This document shows positions 1-7,377 of a stretch of 12,324 bases of DNA, one piece after another. The first letter of the stretch is position 1, and every line of letters starts with the position of its first letter. A program made the translations under genes and the position numbers. The notes beneath the pieces are model-generated. The model did not search any database, was not told the origin of the DNA, and worked only from the letters and a program-made list of their open reading frames with translations. The stretch covers positions 1 to 12,324 of the forward strand of contig CANHKE010000010.1 of assembly GCA_947461155.1 (NCBI GenBank), read 5' to 3'. The stretch is from Cytophagaceae bacterium (GTDB taxonomy: Bacteria; Bacteroidota; Bacteroidia; Cytophagales; Spirosomataceae).

Positions 1-1434
1 AAGACCAGGATAGGTGGAGAAATAGGTTGTTTTGCAACGCTCATGATCGCCGTAAGTCGTACGGATAATCGATGGCCACGGATATTTGATACAAAGATTT
101 CCATTCACCCCATTGCCTTCGATTTCCTGGCCATTTTCATCCACCAATATCGGTTGGACACCAGGTAAAGGTAATGTCGCGAAAGCGGGTTTTAATGGAG
201 TGATTCCTGCAATAGGCGAGATCATTAATCCCCCCGTTTCCGTTTGCCACCACGTATCCACAATCGGGCAATTTCCCTGGCCGATTTTCTCATGGTACCA
301 TTGCCACGCTTCTTCGTTGATGGGTTCACCCACCGAGCCGAGTACACGAAGCGAGCTCAAATCTTTACCCGATACATATTCATCGCCAAAACCCATCAAC
401 GAACGAATCGCCGTAGGTGCGGTATAGAAAATATTGACTTGCTGGCGTTTGATGATATCCCAAAAACGACCCGCATCTGGGTAGGTAGGGATGCCTTCAA
501 ACAATACAGAAATGGCTCCATTTAATAATGGGCCATAGACTAAATAGGAGTGACCCGTAATCCAACCGATATCCGCGGTGCAGAAAAAGACATCACCCGG
601 ATTGTATTGGAATACATTGGCAAACGTATACGCCGTGTAAACCATATAGCCACCACAGGTATGAACGACACCTTTGGGCTTTCCGGTTGACCCAGATGTG
701 TAAAGAATAAACAAGGGGTCTTCGGCATTCATGGCCTCGGGAGCACAATCAGCGGATGCTTGTGCCTCTTCCTCTTCCCACCATAAATCACGTCCTTTCA
801 ACATGGAAATGGGCGTTTTAGTGCGCGTTTTAACGATGACCGTTTCCACACATGGGCAAGATACCAATGCGTCATCGACGGTTTCCTTCATCGGAATCAT
901 CTTGTTGCCGCGCACAGCACCATCCGTGGTGATGACAATTTTACATTGGGAATCATTGATTCGATCCGTTATGGATTGCGCGGAAAAACCACCGAATACC
1001 ACGGAGTGAATCGCTCCGATGCGTGCACAGGCTAACACCGCAATCGCTAATTCCGGAATCATCGGCATGTAAATACAAACACGATCTCCTTTTTTGACAC
1101 CTTGCGCTTTTAAGACATTGCTGAATTTGCAAACACGCGCATGTAATTCACGATAGGTTAAGGTAATCGCCTCATCGCCCGGTTCATTGGGTTCGTACAC
1201 AATGGCCGCTTGATCTGGAATGGTTTTTAAATGTCTATCTAGCGCGTTAGCGGTAATGTTCATTTGGCCGTCTTCAAACCATTTCACCGAATAATCGTCG
1301 AAACTCCAATCCAAGACTTTGGTAAATGGTTTAATCCAGTCGAATTCATTCGCAATCGAAGCCCAAAATTCTTCCGGTTTTTCTACACTTAGAGAATACG
1401 CCTCATGGTATTCTTGTAAATTGTTAATTCTCAT
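1..1434 (-). CDS. acs: Acetyl-CoA synthetase, AMP-forming (3'-truncated by window edge)
   Basis: Converts acetate, ATP and CoA to acetyl-CoA, AMP and PPi in the cytoplasm. The frame is open without a stop from ATG at 1434 to base 1, giving 478 residues of a family usually about 630-650 long. ANL-superfamily motifs are clear: the phosphate-binding loop YTSGSTGKPKG at residues 245-255, TGHSY at 293-297 and WWQTETG at 395-401. The visible part ends at TYFSTYPGL, just before the hinge region (usually FTGDGA), so the C-terminal domain with the catalytic lysine lies outside the window. The start codon lies inside the end of the upstream transporter gene: ATGAGAATTAA holds the acs ATG and the transporter TAA in different frames, an 11-nt overlap that suggests translational coupling. 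No Shine-Dalgarno sequence is evident. Acetate is the likely substrate; propionate cannot be excluded from sequence alone. Confidence 0.96.
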   Translation of the reverse strand, partial: MRINNLQEYHEAYSLSVEKPEEFWASIANEFDWIKPFTKVLDWSFDDYSVKWFEDGQMNITANALDRHLKTIPDQAAIVYEPNEPGDEAITLTYRELHARVCKFSNVLKAQGVKKGDRVCIYMPMIPELAIAVLACARIGAIHSVVFGGFSAQSITDRINDSQCKIVITTDGAVRGNKMIPMKETVDDALVSCPCVETVIVKTRTKTPISMLKGRDLWWEEEEAQASADCAPEAMNAEDPLFILYTSGSTGKPKGVVHTCGGYMVYTAYTFANVFQYNPGDVFFCTADIGWITGHSYLVYGPLLNGAISVLFEGIPTYPDAGRFWDIIKRQQVNIFYTAPTAIRSLMGFGDEYVSGKDLSSLRVLGSVGEPINEEAWQWYHEKIGQGNCPIVDTWWQTETGGLMISPIAGITPLKPAFATLPLPGVQPILVDENGQEIEGNGVNGNLCIKYPWPSIIRTTYGDHERCKTTYFSTYPGL

Positions 1435-3085
1435 TGTTTTTTTGGTCAAACTCTCCCGTCAAAGCAAAGTACCCAAATAGGGACATGCCAATGCTAATAA
1501 ATGGAGCTAAAATAAACGTATAAATAATGGCCGGCACCAGATCGTTGCCGCCTTTTTCCCATAAGGGAAGCGCTTGAAAATACACTAAATATAATCCGGT
1601 CGACAAACCTAATATAATCCAAACAACCCCCAAAAGCCGCTTTAATCCATTTAACTGGAATGTTTTTTTGATTTTGACATCCTGCATATAGACTAAGCCA
1701 ATAATCAAACAAACGGAAATCATGGCGATCGGGTAGTTTAAGCCCTCCAAATACGGTTTGGCGATGCTTGTATCGTTTGATGCGGTCGTCACTAAAAATG
1801 TGGCAATCGCCGGCATCAGACCACCAAAAATCCCATTTCCAATGTGATACGGAAATGACATGGAGGTGTATCTGATTTTAATCGGGAATAATTCCACTAA
1901 AAACGCGGCAATGGGGCCATAAGCCATACTGACAAAGCTGATTAAGCAGAAGATCAATCCGATCATTTGCCATTGGGAAGCCGGAGGAATATGAATTTTC
2001 GAACCTGTATCCGTGACGGTTTCAATGGTCCCGTCCGTAAAGGTTCGAACCGTATTTCCATGTTCGTAGGAAATCGATCCGGCAACTTCCGTTTTTTGTT
2101 TGGTATCTACCAAGTCGTACATCTTCGAAAAGATTGGTCGGTACAAAAATAGGGCGAGGGCCATGCCAACTAACATGATTCCTTTTCGACCTAATTTATC
2201 CGACAATGCGCCAAAAACCACAAATAAGGGGGTTCCCGCGAGTAAACCTATGACTAAAATCAGGTTTGTCTGCGTTTCTTCCAAATGGCAAATTTTCAAT
2301 AAAAAAGTTTGCGCATAAAATTGGCCCGTATACCAAACCAAGCCTTGTCCCATCGTTGCCCCAAACAAAGCCAATAGAACAAATTTTAAGTTTAGTTTAT
2401 TTCCAAATGATTCTTTTAGTGGATTTTTGGCCACATTTCCGCTCTTTTTGGCCTCTTCAAACAGAGGTGATTCCGACATGTTTTTACGGACGATAATGGA
2501 TCCAATGACCATGACGATGGAGATGAGGAAGGGGATACGCCAACCGTACTGATCGAATTCATCTGCGGAAAGTAGGCTGCGTGTTAACATAATTACGCCC
2601 AACGAAATGATTAAACCGAGCGTTGCAGTCGTTTGAATCCAAGAGGTGTAAAATCCGCGGCGATTTTCAGGTGCGTGTTCTGCCACGTAAGTTGCCGCAC
2701 CGCCATATTCGCCACCAAGCGCCAACCCTTGTAAAAGCCTTAAGATCAGAACTAAAATAGGCGCGAGTGCACCGATGCTCTGATACGAGGGAATTAATCC
2801 GATGGCAAACGTAGCGCCACCCATGAGCATCAGGGTCACCATAAAGGTGTATTTTCGGCCAATGACGTCTCCAATTTTGCCGAAAAACAGCGCGCCAAAT
2901 GGTCGAACCACAAAGCCTGCCGCAAAGGTAGCTAGCGTATTTAAAAATGCTGCCGTTGGATTATCAGTTGGGAAAAATTTGGTCGACAAAACCGTCGCCA
3001 AACTACCAAATATGTAAAAGTCGTACCATTCAATCAACGTACCTACCGATGAGGCGCCGATGATGTAGCTTAATTTTTTATTCAC
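1424..3085 (-). CDS. MFS transporter, metabolite:H+ symporter (MHS) family
   Basis: A 553-residue inner-membrane transporter. MHS hallmarks are EWYDFYIFG (19-27), the loop 2-3 signature GKIGDVIGRK (69-78), GLALGGEYGGA (120-130) with AENRRG-like PENRRG (139-144), and the loop 8-9 signature SDKLGRK (295-301). Twelve helices can be traced to about residue 467. Two features go beyond a standard MHS protein of about 430-500 residues: a polar, beta-like insertion at about 322-370, predicted periplasmic between helices 9 and 10, and two further hydrophobic segments at about 483-503 and 516-542. The start is GTG at 3085, the only possible start because an in-frame TAA lies five codons upstream. It overlaps acs by 11 nt, so a short organic acid such as acetate is the likeliest substrate; this is inferred from context. 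Known MHS members carry proline/betaine, shikimate, citrate or alpha-ketoglutarate, so sequence alone does not set the substrate. Confidence 0.9.
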   Translation of the reverse strand: MNKKLSYIIGASSVGTLIEWYDFYIFGSLATVLSTKFFPTDNPTAAFLNTLATFAAGFVVRPFGALFFGKIGDVIGRKYTFMVTLMLMGGATFAIGLIPSYQSIGALAPILVLILRLLQGLALGGEYGGAATYVAEHAPENRRGFYTSWIQTTATLGLIISLGVIMLTRSLLSADEFDQYGWRIPFLISIVMVIGSIIVRKNMSESPLFEEAKKSGNVAKNPLKESFGNKLNLKFVLLALFGATMGQGLVWYTGQFYAQTFLLKICHLEETQTNLILVIGLLAGTPLFVVFGALSDKLGRKGIMLVGMALALFLYRPIFSKMYDLVDTKQKTEVAGSISYEHGNTVRTFTDGTIETVTDTGSKIHIPPASQWQMIGLIFCLISFVSMAYGPIAAFLVELFPIKIRYTSMSFPYHIGNGIFGGLMPAIATFLVTTASNDTSIAKPYLEGLNYPIAMISVCLIIGLVYMQDVKIKKTFQLNGLKRLLGVVWIILGLSTGLYLVYFQALPLWEKGGNDLVPAIIYTFILAPFISIGMSLFGYFALTGEFDQKNNEN

Positions 3086-3152
3086 AGGTTTAGAATTTTA
3101 CCCCAATATATCGAAAAAAAATCTAAAATTTGCCTTTCAACTTATTCAAGAT
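3086..3152. promoter_or_regulatory. Divergent promoter region (transporter-acs operon / small membrane protein)
   Basis: This 67-bp A/T-rich gap separates two divergently transcribed genes and must hold or adjoin both promoters. On the minus strand CTTG and TAGATTTT are 21 bp apart (3150 down to 3118), close to the Bacteroidota pattern TTTG-N19-21-TAnnTTTG. On the plus strand AAAATTTG (3125-3132) is one mismatch from TAnnTTTG but has no good -33 partner. If both are real, the two promoters overlap and may exclude each other. These are pattern matches only. Confidence 0.35.
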
Positions 3153-3611
3153 ATGGCTGAATTTAAAGAGACGCAGCGTTTTACGCAATGGTGGTTGTGG
3201 CTAATATTACTATTTACTTGGGGGTCAATGTCCTACAGTTTTTTTACAGATAGTCCGAAGGATATGGGAGGTACTGTCGTTTTGGTCGTCTTGATGATCG
3301 GCTTACCGGTACTGTTTTTACAAATGCGTCTAATCACGCGAATCACGGATGAAGGAATCTATGTGCGATTCGTTCCCTTTCATTTTAAAGAGCAGTTCTA
3401 TGCCTGGGATTCTTTGGAATCTGCACAGGTTCGGACGTATAGCGCACTGCGCGAATACGGCGGCTGGGGCATTAAATATGGTTTCAATGGCCAGGGCAAA
3501 GTATATAATGTTTCAGGAAATCAGGGACTTCAATTGGTTTTCAAATCGGGTGAGAAAATATTGATTGGCACGCAAAAGCCCGAAGAAATTCAAGCTGCGG
3601 TTCGACTGTAA
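3153..3611 (+). CDS. Small membrane protein with C-terminal PH-like domain, function unknown
   Basis: A 152-residue protein starting at ATG 3153. After a short polar N-terminus come two hydrophobic segments, about 13-31 and 40-59, forming a membrane hairpin. The remainder (about 60-152) is beta-rich and predicted cytoplasmic: DEGIYVRFVPF, YAWDSLESAQV, REYGGWGIKYG (100-110), YNVSGNQGLQLVF, then a terminal helix QKPEEIQAAVRL. Two helices followed by seven short strands and a final helix resemble the bacterial PH-like domains found in small membrane proteins, and the GGWGIK and GLQL stretches look like family signatures. I cannot name a function. It is divergent from the transporter-acs operon and 211 bp ahead of the helicase, so it is probably monocistronic. 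Confidence 0.75.
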   Translation: MAEFKETQRFTQWWLWLILLFTWGSMSYSFFTDSPKDMGGTVVLVVLMIGLPVLFLQMRLITRITDEGIYVRFVPFHFKEQFYAWDSLESAQVRTYSALREYGGWGIKYGFNGQGKVYNVSGNQGLQLVFKSGEKILIGTQKPEEIQAAVRL

Positions 3612-3670
3612 ATGATCAAGTTCTTGGGCAATTTTGTCGTTTAAAAACGTAAACGAATTGACAACCTACA

Positions 3671-3730
3671 CTGCTTGGGTGAATGTCCTCGGCAGCGTCA
3701 CCCGCATGCGAGGCGTACGCCGAAAGCGCA
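3671..3730 (+). other. GC-rich self-complementary stretch upstream of the helicase
   Basis: Between the PH-like gene and the helicase lies a stretch richer in GC than its surroundings. It contains GGGTGA (3677-3682) facing TCACCC (3698-3703), competing CCTCG and CGAGG arms, and the perfect 10-bp palindrome GGCGTACGCC (3712-3721). No T-run follows, so it is not a standard intrinsic terminator, and no credible ORF runs through it. It may be a terminator of the upstream gene, an operator, or part of a structured leader. These options cannot be separated by reading. Confidence 0.35.
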
Positions 3731-3766
3731 TAATGCCAAAATAAAGCCGTATCTTGCGGCATCATT

Positions 3767-3816
3767 ATGAGAATGCTTGTTATTTCCAGTTATTACTCAT
3801 AAGCACACATTCTCAT
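3767..3816 (+). promoter_or_regulatory. Leader stem-loop just before the helicase start codon
   Basis: ATGAGAATG at 3767-3775 and CATTCTCAT at 3808-3816 form a perfect 9-bp inverted repeat with a 32-nt loop. TTTT follows directly, and the helicase ATG sits at 3823, six bases after the stem. In mRNA this hairpin would abut the initiation region, a suitable place for translational or attenuation control. A weak -7-like box TATCTTGC at 3750-3757 would start the transcript near the foot of the hairpin, but no good -33 box was found. A regulatory role is inferred; helicase mRNAs in other bacteria are known to be controlled through structured leaders. Confidence 0.45.
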
Positions 3817-3822
3817 TTTTAT

Positions 3823-5115
3823 ATGACATTTCAAGAGTTACACCTCATTGAGCCAATTTTAAAGGCGCTCGGCGAGGAGGGTTATTCGAACCCAACACCC
3901 ATTCAAGCGCAAGCTATTCCGATTGTATTAAAAGGTACCGACCTCCTGGGTTGCGCCCAAACAGGAACCGGAAAAACAGCCGCGTTTACGCTTCCCATTA
4001 TTCAGTTGATGGATGCCAACCAAACATTTCAAAAGCCTAAAAAAATCCGTGCCTTAATCGTGACACCCACACGTGAACTTGCGATTCAAATCGGAGAAAG
4101 CTTTAAAGCCTATGCACGCCATACATCACTTAATTACACCGTTATCTTCGGTGGAGTAGGTCAAAGTCCACAAGTTTCCGCACTTCGTTCCGGCGTAGAT
4201 GTGGTCATCGCGACCCCGGGTCGTTTGTTGGATTTAATGAATCAAAAACTTTTGTCGATCGCAAACGTCGAATATTTCGTCCTCGATGAGGCCGATCGGA
4301 TGCTCGACATGGGCTTTATTCACGATGTGCGTAAATTATTGGCGGCATTACCACGACAAAGACAATCGTTGTTTTTCTCAGCGACCATGCCACCGGAAAT
4401 CGTTCAATTAGCCGCGTCTATTTTGCGCAATCCGGCTGAAGTTTCGGTAACACCCGTTTCGTCTACCGTAGAAATCATTAACCAATCGGTGTATTTTGTG
4501 GATAAAAACAACAAAAATACCCTCTTGCTCGATATTTTAGAAGATATCAAAATCAAAACAGCTTTAGTCTTTACGCGGACCAAACATGGTGCAGATAAAG
4601 TGGTGAAAGTACTTTTGAAAGCGAGTATCAAAGCGGAAGCCATTCACGGAAATAAATCCCAAAATGCGCGCCAAACGGCTTTAAAAAACTTCACTGCACA
4701 AACGACACGTGTGTTGGTAGCCACGGATATCGCCGCGCGTGGTATTGATGTAGATGATTTGGAATATGTGATCAATTTTGAATTGCCCAATATTCCGGAG
4801 ACCTACGTCCATCGGATCGGTCGGACAGGACGTGCTGGTGCGCGCGGTACTGCGATTTCATTTTGCGACATTGAAGAGAAAGCATATTTAAAAGACATCG
4901 AGAAGCTAATCGGCAAAAAAGTGCCCGTTGTGGAAGCACATCGTTACCCGATGAAAGTCTTAACTGTAGAGAAAAAGGCCAAACAAGGACCTCCAAACCG
5001 AGGTGGAAAACCTGCTGGACCTGGAGCCGCTGCAGCGAAACCGGCCGAAACTCCCCGTTCTTTCGACAAAGCAAAAGCTGGCCGTAAATGGTACGGCAAA
5101 AAGAATACGTATTAA
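3823..5115 (+). CDS. DEAD-box ATP-dependent RNA helicase, RhlE-like
   Basis: A 430-residue cytoplasmic RNA helicase that remodels RNA or RNPs, for example in ribosome assembly or RNA decay. All core motifs are intact: Q motif GYSNPTPIQ (20-28), motif I AQTGTGKT (45-52), Ia PTRELA (82-87), GG 110-111, Ib TPGR (131-134), DEAD (155-158), SAT (186-188), IV VFTRT (249-253), V ARGID (305-309) and [10 protein letters not shown] (330-337). The tail from about 383 is basic and Gly/Pro/Ala-rich, ending KWYGKKNTY, as expected for an RNA-binding extension. ATG 3823 is chosen because [13 protein letters not shown] is the usual RhlE-type N-terminus. An in-frame TTG at 3754 would add 23 residues translated from the leader stem-loop. 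The stop is one base before miaA, so the two are probably co-transcribed. The exact subfamily (RhlE, CsdA or another) is less certain than the fold. Confidence 0.95.
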   Translation: MTFQELHLIEPILKALGEEGYSNPTPIQAQAIPIVLKGTDLLGCAQTGTGKTAAFTLPIIQLMDANQTFQKPKKIRALIVTPTRELAIQIGESFKAYARHTSLNYTVIFGGVGQSPQVSALRSGVDVVIATPGRLLDLMNQKLLSIANVEYFVLDEADRMLDMGFIHDVRKLLAALPRQRQSLFFSATMPPEIVQLAASILRNPAEVSVTPVSSTVEIINQSVYFVDKNNKNTLLLDILEDIKIKTALVFTRTKHGADKVVKVLLKASIKAEAIHGNKSQNARQTALKNFTAQTTRVLVATDIAARGIDVDDLEYVINFELPNIPETYVHRIGRTGRAGARGTAISFCDIEEKAYLKDIEKLIGKKVPVVEAHRYPMKVLTVEKKAKQGPPNRGGKPAGPGAAAAKPAETPRSFDKAKAGRKWYGKKNTY

Positions 5116-5116
5116 G

Positions 5117-6010
5117 ATGAAAAAAACACTTTTGGTCATTGCGGGTCCTACGGCTGTTGGCAAAACAGCTTTATGCGTCGAAATGGCCAAAAGTTTGAAA
5201 ACTGAAATCATCTCGGCCGATTCCCGGCAATTTTACCAAGAACTACATATCGGAACCGCGAAACCCAGCCTCGTAGAGCAGGGTGGAGTCAAACACCATT
5301 TTATTGATTCTCATTCCATTCACGACTATTTCTCCCCAGGTGATTTTGAGCGTGAAGCCTTAAAAATACTATCAGATTTATTCGAAATACATGACGTGGT
5401 CATCCTTACAGGTGGATCTGGTTTGTATCTGAAGGCCTTAATGGAAGGTTTGGACGACATGCCCGATGTGGATTTAACCTTACGGGAGAATTTAATGCAT
5501 GCCTTAGAAACGGATGGTTTGGAAACGCTTTTCAAGCAACTCAAGGAATTAGATCCTGAATATGCCGCGCAGGTGGATGCTCAGAATCCCCAACGGGTAG
5601 TTCGGGCTTTGGAGGTCTGTTTAACGACCGGGAAGACCTACACCTCCTTCCGAAACCAACAAAAATCTGATCGACCTTTCGAGATGATCAAAATTTGCCT
5701 CGACCGTCCACGGGAGGAATTATATGCCCGCATCGATTTGCGCATGGAGGGGATGTTGGCCGCCGGTTTAGTGCAAGAAGCCAAAGACTTTGAAGCATTT
5801 CAAGACCGTTACGCGTTAAAAACGCTGGGGTATAAAGAAGTTTATGGGTACTTTCGTGGCGAATACAATGAAGCCGAAATGGACCGTTTATTGAAACGCA
5901 ATTCGCGCCATTATGCCAAAAAGCAACTCACTTGGTTTAGACATCAGGATGATTTTGAATTTGTGCATCCCGATCAGGCATTCGCCTACATTCAGGGTAA
6001 GCTTAAATAA
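5117..6010 (+). CDS. miaA: tRNA dimethylallyltransferase
   Basis: Transfers the dimethylallyl group from dimethylallyl diphosphate to N6 of A37 in tRNAs that read codons starting with U, the first step of i6A/ms2i6A formation. The 297-residue length is normal. Visible motifs are the P-loop GPTAVGKT (10-17), DSRQFY (35-40, with the catalytic Asp35), GGSGLY (99-104), AQNPQRVVRALEV (155-167), LGYKEV (237-242) and the C-terminal RHYAKKQLTWFR (264-275). ATG 5117 is chosen because MKKTLLVIAGPTAVGKT starts directly before the P-loop and the codon follows the helicase stop by one base (TAAGATG). The frame is open further upstream, but that would overlap the helicase tail. The 3' end overlaps the convergent rhodanese gene by 19 nt. 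Confidence 0.97.
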   Translation: MKKTLLVIAGPTAVGKTALCVEMAKSLKTEIISADSRQFYQELHIGTAKPSLVEQGGVKHHFIDSHSIHDYFSPGDFEREALKILSDLFEIHDVVILTGGSGLYLKALMEGLDDMPDVDLTLRENLMHALETDGLETLFKQLKELDPEYAAQVDAQNPQRVVRALEVCLTTGKTYTSFRNQQKSDRPFEMIKICLDRPREELYARIDLRMEGMLAAGLVQEAKDFEAFQDRYALKTLGYKEVYGYFRGEYNEAEMDRLLKRNSRHYAKKQLTWFRHQDDFEFVHPDQAFAYIQGKLK

Positions 6011-6273
6011 GCTTCCAGACCTCCTGTGACATTTTGGGCTTGATACCCTTTGGCGGTTAAGAGCCGACAAGCGATTTGACTTTGTGTGCCGTTGTAGCAA
6101 ATAACGGTGTATAAAACGGGCGGATTTAACTCTTGGATTCGAGTCAATAAATCGTCCAACGGAATGTGGATTCCCCCTAAATCAAAATCCGCTCGTTCTC
6201 TTGACGTTCGAATGTCCAAAAGAGAAAGAGCGGATAAATTTTCCTTGAAATCGTTCGCGGAAATGGATTGCAT
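5992..6273 (-). CDS. Rhodanese-like domain protein with degenerate active-site loop
   Basis: A 93-residue single-domain rhodanese, predicted cytoplasmic. Domain landmarks are LLDIRTS (18-24), IPLDDL (37-42), the loop CYNGTQSQ (59-66) and the closing GGLEAY (84-89). Cys59, which would carry the persulfide, is present, but the usual CRSGxRS loop has become CYNGTQS, so the loop arginines that help bind sulfur or oxyanions are missing. Thiosulfate is therefore a doubtful donor. ATG 6273 is one base after the upstream rhodanese stop; an upstream GTG at 6309 would only extend back into that gene. It is last in a PASTA-rhodanese-rhodanese operon and overlaps the miaA 3' end tail to tail. The partner protein is unknown. 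Confidence 0.88.
   Translation of the reverse strand: MQSISANDFKENLSALSLLDIRTSRERADFDLGGIHIPLDDLLTRIQELNPPVLYTVICYNGTQSQIACRLLTAKGYQAQNVTGGLEAYLSLP
5999..6014. other. Compact hairpin in the overlap of two convergent genes
   Basis: AAGCTT at 5999-6004 and again at 6009-6014 flank a 4-nt AAAT loop, giving a 6-bp stem that could extend by two G-C pairs past one bulge. It spans the miaA stop codon and the final codons of the convergent rhodanese gene. It could help end transcription from both sides, but no T-run follows in either direction, so the call as a terminator is weak. Confidence 0.3.
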
Positions 6274-6274
6274 C

Positions 6275-6574
6275 TTAATAACCGGCCGCTTGCCATGCAA
6301 GCATACCACCTAATACATTACGTACATTGTTGAAGCCTTCGCCTTCTAAATATTCTTTGGCACGACCTGAACGTGCTCCTGAACGGCAATGGATGAGAAT
6401 TTCTTGGTCTTTCCACGCTTCGATTTCGTCCAAACGATCCGGCAACTCACCTAATGGAATCAAGGTTGCCCCAATGTTGAATTCATCAAATTCGTATTCC
6501 TCGCGGACATCGATTAGGTTTAATTTTTCACCTTTGTCCATGCGGTCCTTCAGTTCTTCAATCGTAATATCCAT
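6275..6574 (-). CDS. Rhodanese-like domain protein (sulfurtransferase), canonical loop
   Basis: A 99-residue single-domain rhodanese, likely a cytoplasmic sulfur carrier or transferase (GlpE/PspE type). Landmarks are LIDVREEYEF (20-29), IPLGELPDRL (39-48), the catalytic loop CRSGARSG (63-70) with persulfide-forming Cys63 and both loop arginines, and GGMLAW (89-94). ATG 6574 is preferred because the domain begins directly after it and it lies 4 nt past the PASTA gene stop; a possible in-frame start at 6607 would overlap that gene by about 29 nt. The next gene starts one base after this stop. The two rhodaneses look like an old tandem duplication in which this copy kept the classical active site. 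No signal peptide is seen. Confidence 0.92.
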   Translation of the reverse strand: MDITIEELKDRMDKGEKLNLIDVREEYEFDEFNIGATLIPLGELPDRLDEIEAWKDQEILIHCRSGARSGRAKEYLEGEGFNNVRNVLGGMLAWQAAGY

Positions 6575-6578
6575 GCTG

Positions 6579-7355
6579 TTATTGATTTTGATCTTCGCCA
6601 CCCACAACCCACAGGTCGATCAGGTCGCCAGGTTTAACACTTGTTCCTTCGCAAGTGGCACATGATTGCTTGAAAACGGTTCCCGCAGGAAACGTCTCAT
6701 TAGCTTCATAGACCACTTTGCCTACTTTTAAATTCATTCCTGCCAAAATAATGGTCACCTCGTCCATCGGTTTGCCCACAAAATCAGGCATTTCCATGTC
6801 GACATTTGCGATTCCGTTTCCGATATACAAATCGACCATCGTTCCTTTTGGAATGCTAGCGCCTGCTTCTATTTTTCGCCCCATTGCCTGAACTTCAATC
6901 ACTTCTTTGACACGTGGATCATTCACCTCGTGTACGATTCCTTTACGAAGTCCAGCAATGAATAATTGTTGTTCGGCACTGCGTACGGATAAACCTACCA
7001 ACGTAGGTAATTTAATCGTAGGAGGCGTTTCCGAATTAATGGTAATGTAAATTTTACGTCCCGACTTGACCAAGGCATTAGGCAATGGATATTGGGATAG
7101 AATCGTCAACGGAGGTTTGTCGGCCGTATACGTACAATCAGCTATCTCGTAAGTTAAATCGCTTGCATCGATCAGTTCCTCCATTTTATCGGCGGTAAGG
7201 CCTTTCAAATTGGGAACTTTGATTGTTTCGCCGTGGTGCGTACTCCAGGGCAAATACACAAAGAAAAAGCCAAAAAATAAAACCAAAAATAAGGAGCCCA
7301 ATATCGCAATGTGCGTGAACAAATCTTTCTTGGTTTGTGTAGGTATTTGAGCCAT
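6579..7355 (-). CDS. PASTA-domain membrane-anchored protein
   Basis: A 258-residue protein with a short basic cytoplasmic N-terminus (residues 1-14), one membrane segment (about 15-36) and three successive PASTA domains (about 43-108, 113-179 and 185-252) in the periplasm. Each repeat shows the (V/L/M)P(N/T/D)(L/F)xG opening: VPNLKG, LPTLVG, MPDFVG. PASTA domains elsewhere bind peptidoglycan or muropeptides, or mediate oligomerisation, and are best known from Ser/Thr kinases and PBPs. Here there is no kinase or transpeptidase domain, so a structural or scaffolding cell-wall role is inferred. Repeat 3 carries an uncommon CATC pair (Cys232, Cys235). ATG 7355 is chosen because MAQIPTQTKKDLF leads into the membrane segment. 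A frame-open GTG at 7412 would place the candidate promoter inside the gene. It is first of a three-gene operon with two rhodaneses. Confidence 0.88.
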   Translation of the reverse strand: MAQIPTQTKKDLFTHIAILGSLFLVLFFGFFFVYLPWSTHHGETIKVPNLKGLTADKMEELIDASDLTYEIADCTYTADKPPLTILSQYPLPNALVKSGRKIYITINSETPPTIKLPTLVGLSVRSAEQQLFIAGLRKGIVHEVNDPRVKEVIEVQAMGRKIEAGASIPKGTMVDLYIGNGIANVDMEMPDFVGKPMDEVTIILAGMNLKVGKVVYEANETFPAGTVFKQSCATCEGTSVKPGDLIDLWVVGGEDQNQ

Positions 7356-7377
7356 AATTGGAAATACGAATTTGCTT

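Noticed and set aside
86..1009. Open frames on the plus strand between 86 and 1009
   Set aside because: All lie antisense to acs, whose minus-strand frame is continuous and rich in conserved motifs.
1494..1712. Separate small gene within the transporter 3' region
   Set aside because: It is an out-of-frame shadow of the transporter's last helices on the same strand, with no family resemblance.
3754..3822. N-terminal extension of the helicase from an in-frame TTG
   Set aside because: The extra 23 residues come from the stem-loop leader, resemble nothing in the family, and the RhlE-type N-terminus starts exactly at ATG 3823.
3612..3822. tRNA or known riboswitch in the gap before the helicase
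   Set aside because: No cloverleaf with T-loop GTTCGA-type signature and no recognisable riboswitch core; only generic inverted repeats are visible.
5003..5116. Longer miaA starting inside the helicase gene
   Set aside because: The added residues come from the out-of-frame helicase tail, and the family N-terminus starts at ATG 5117 just before the P-loop.
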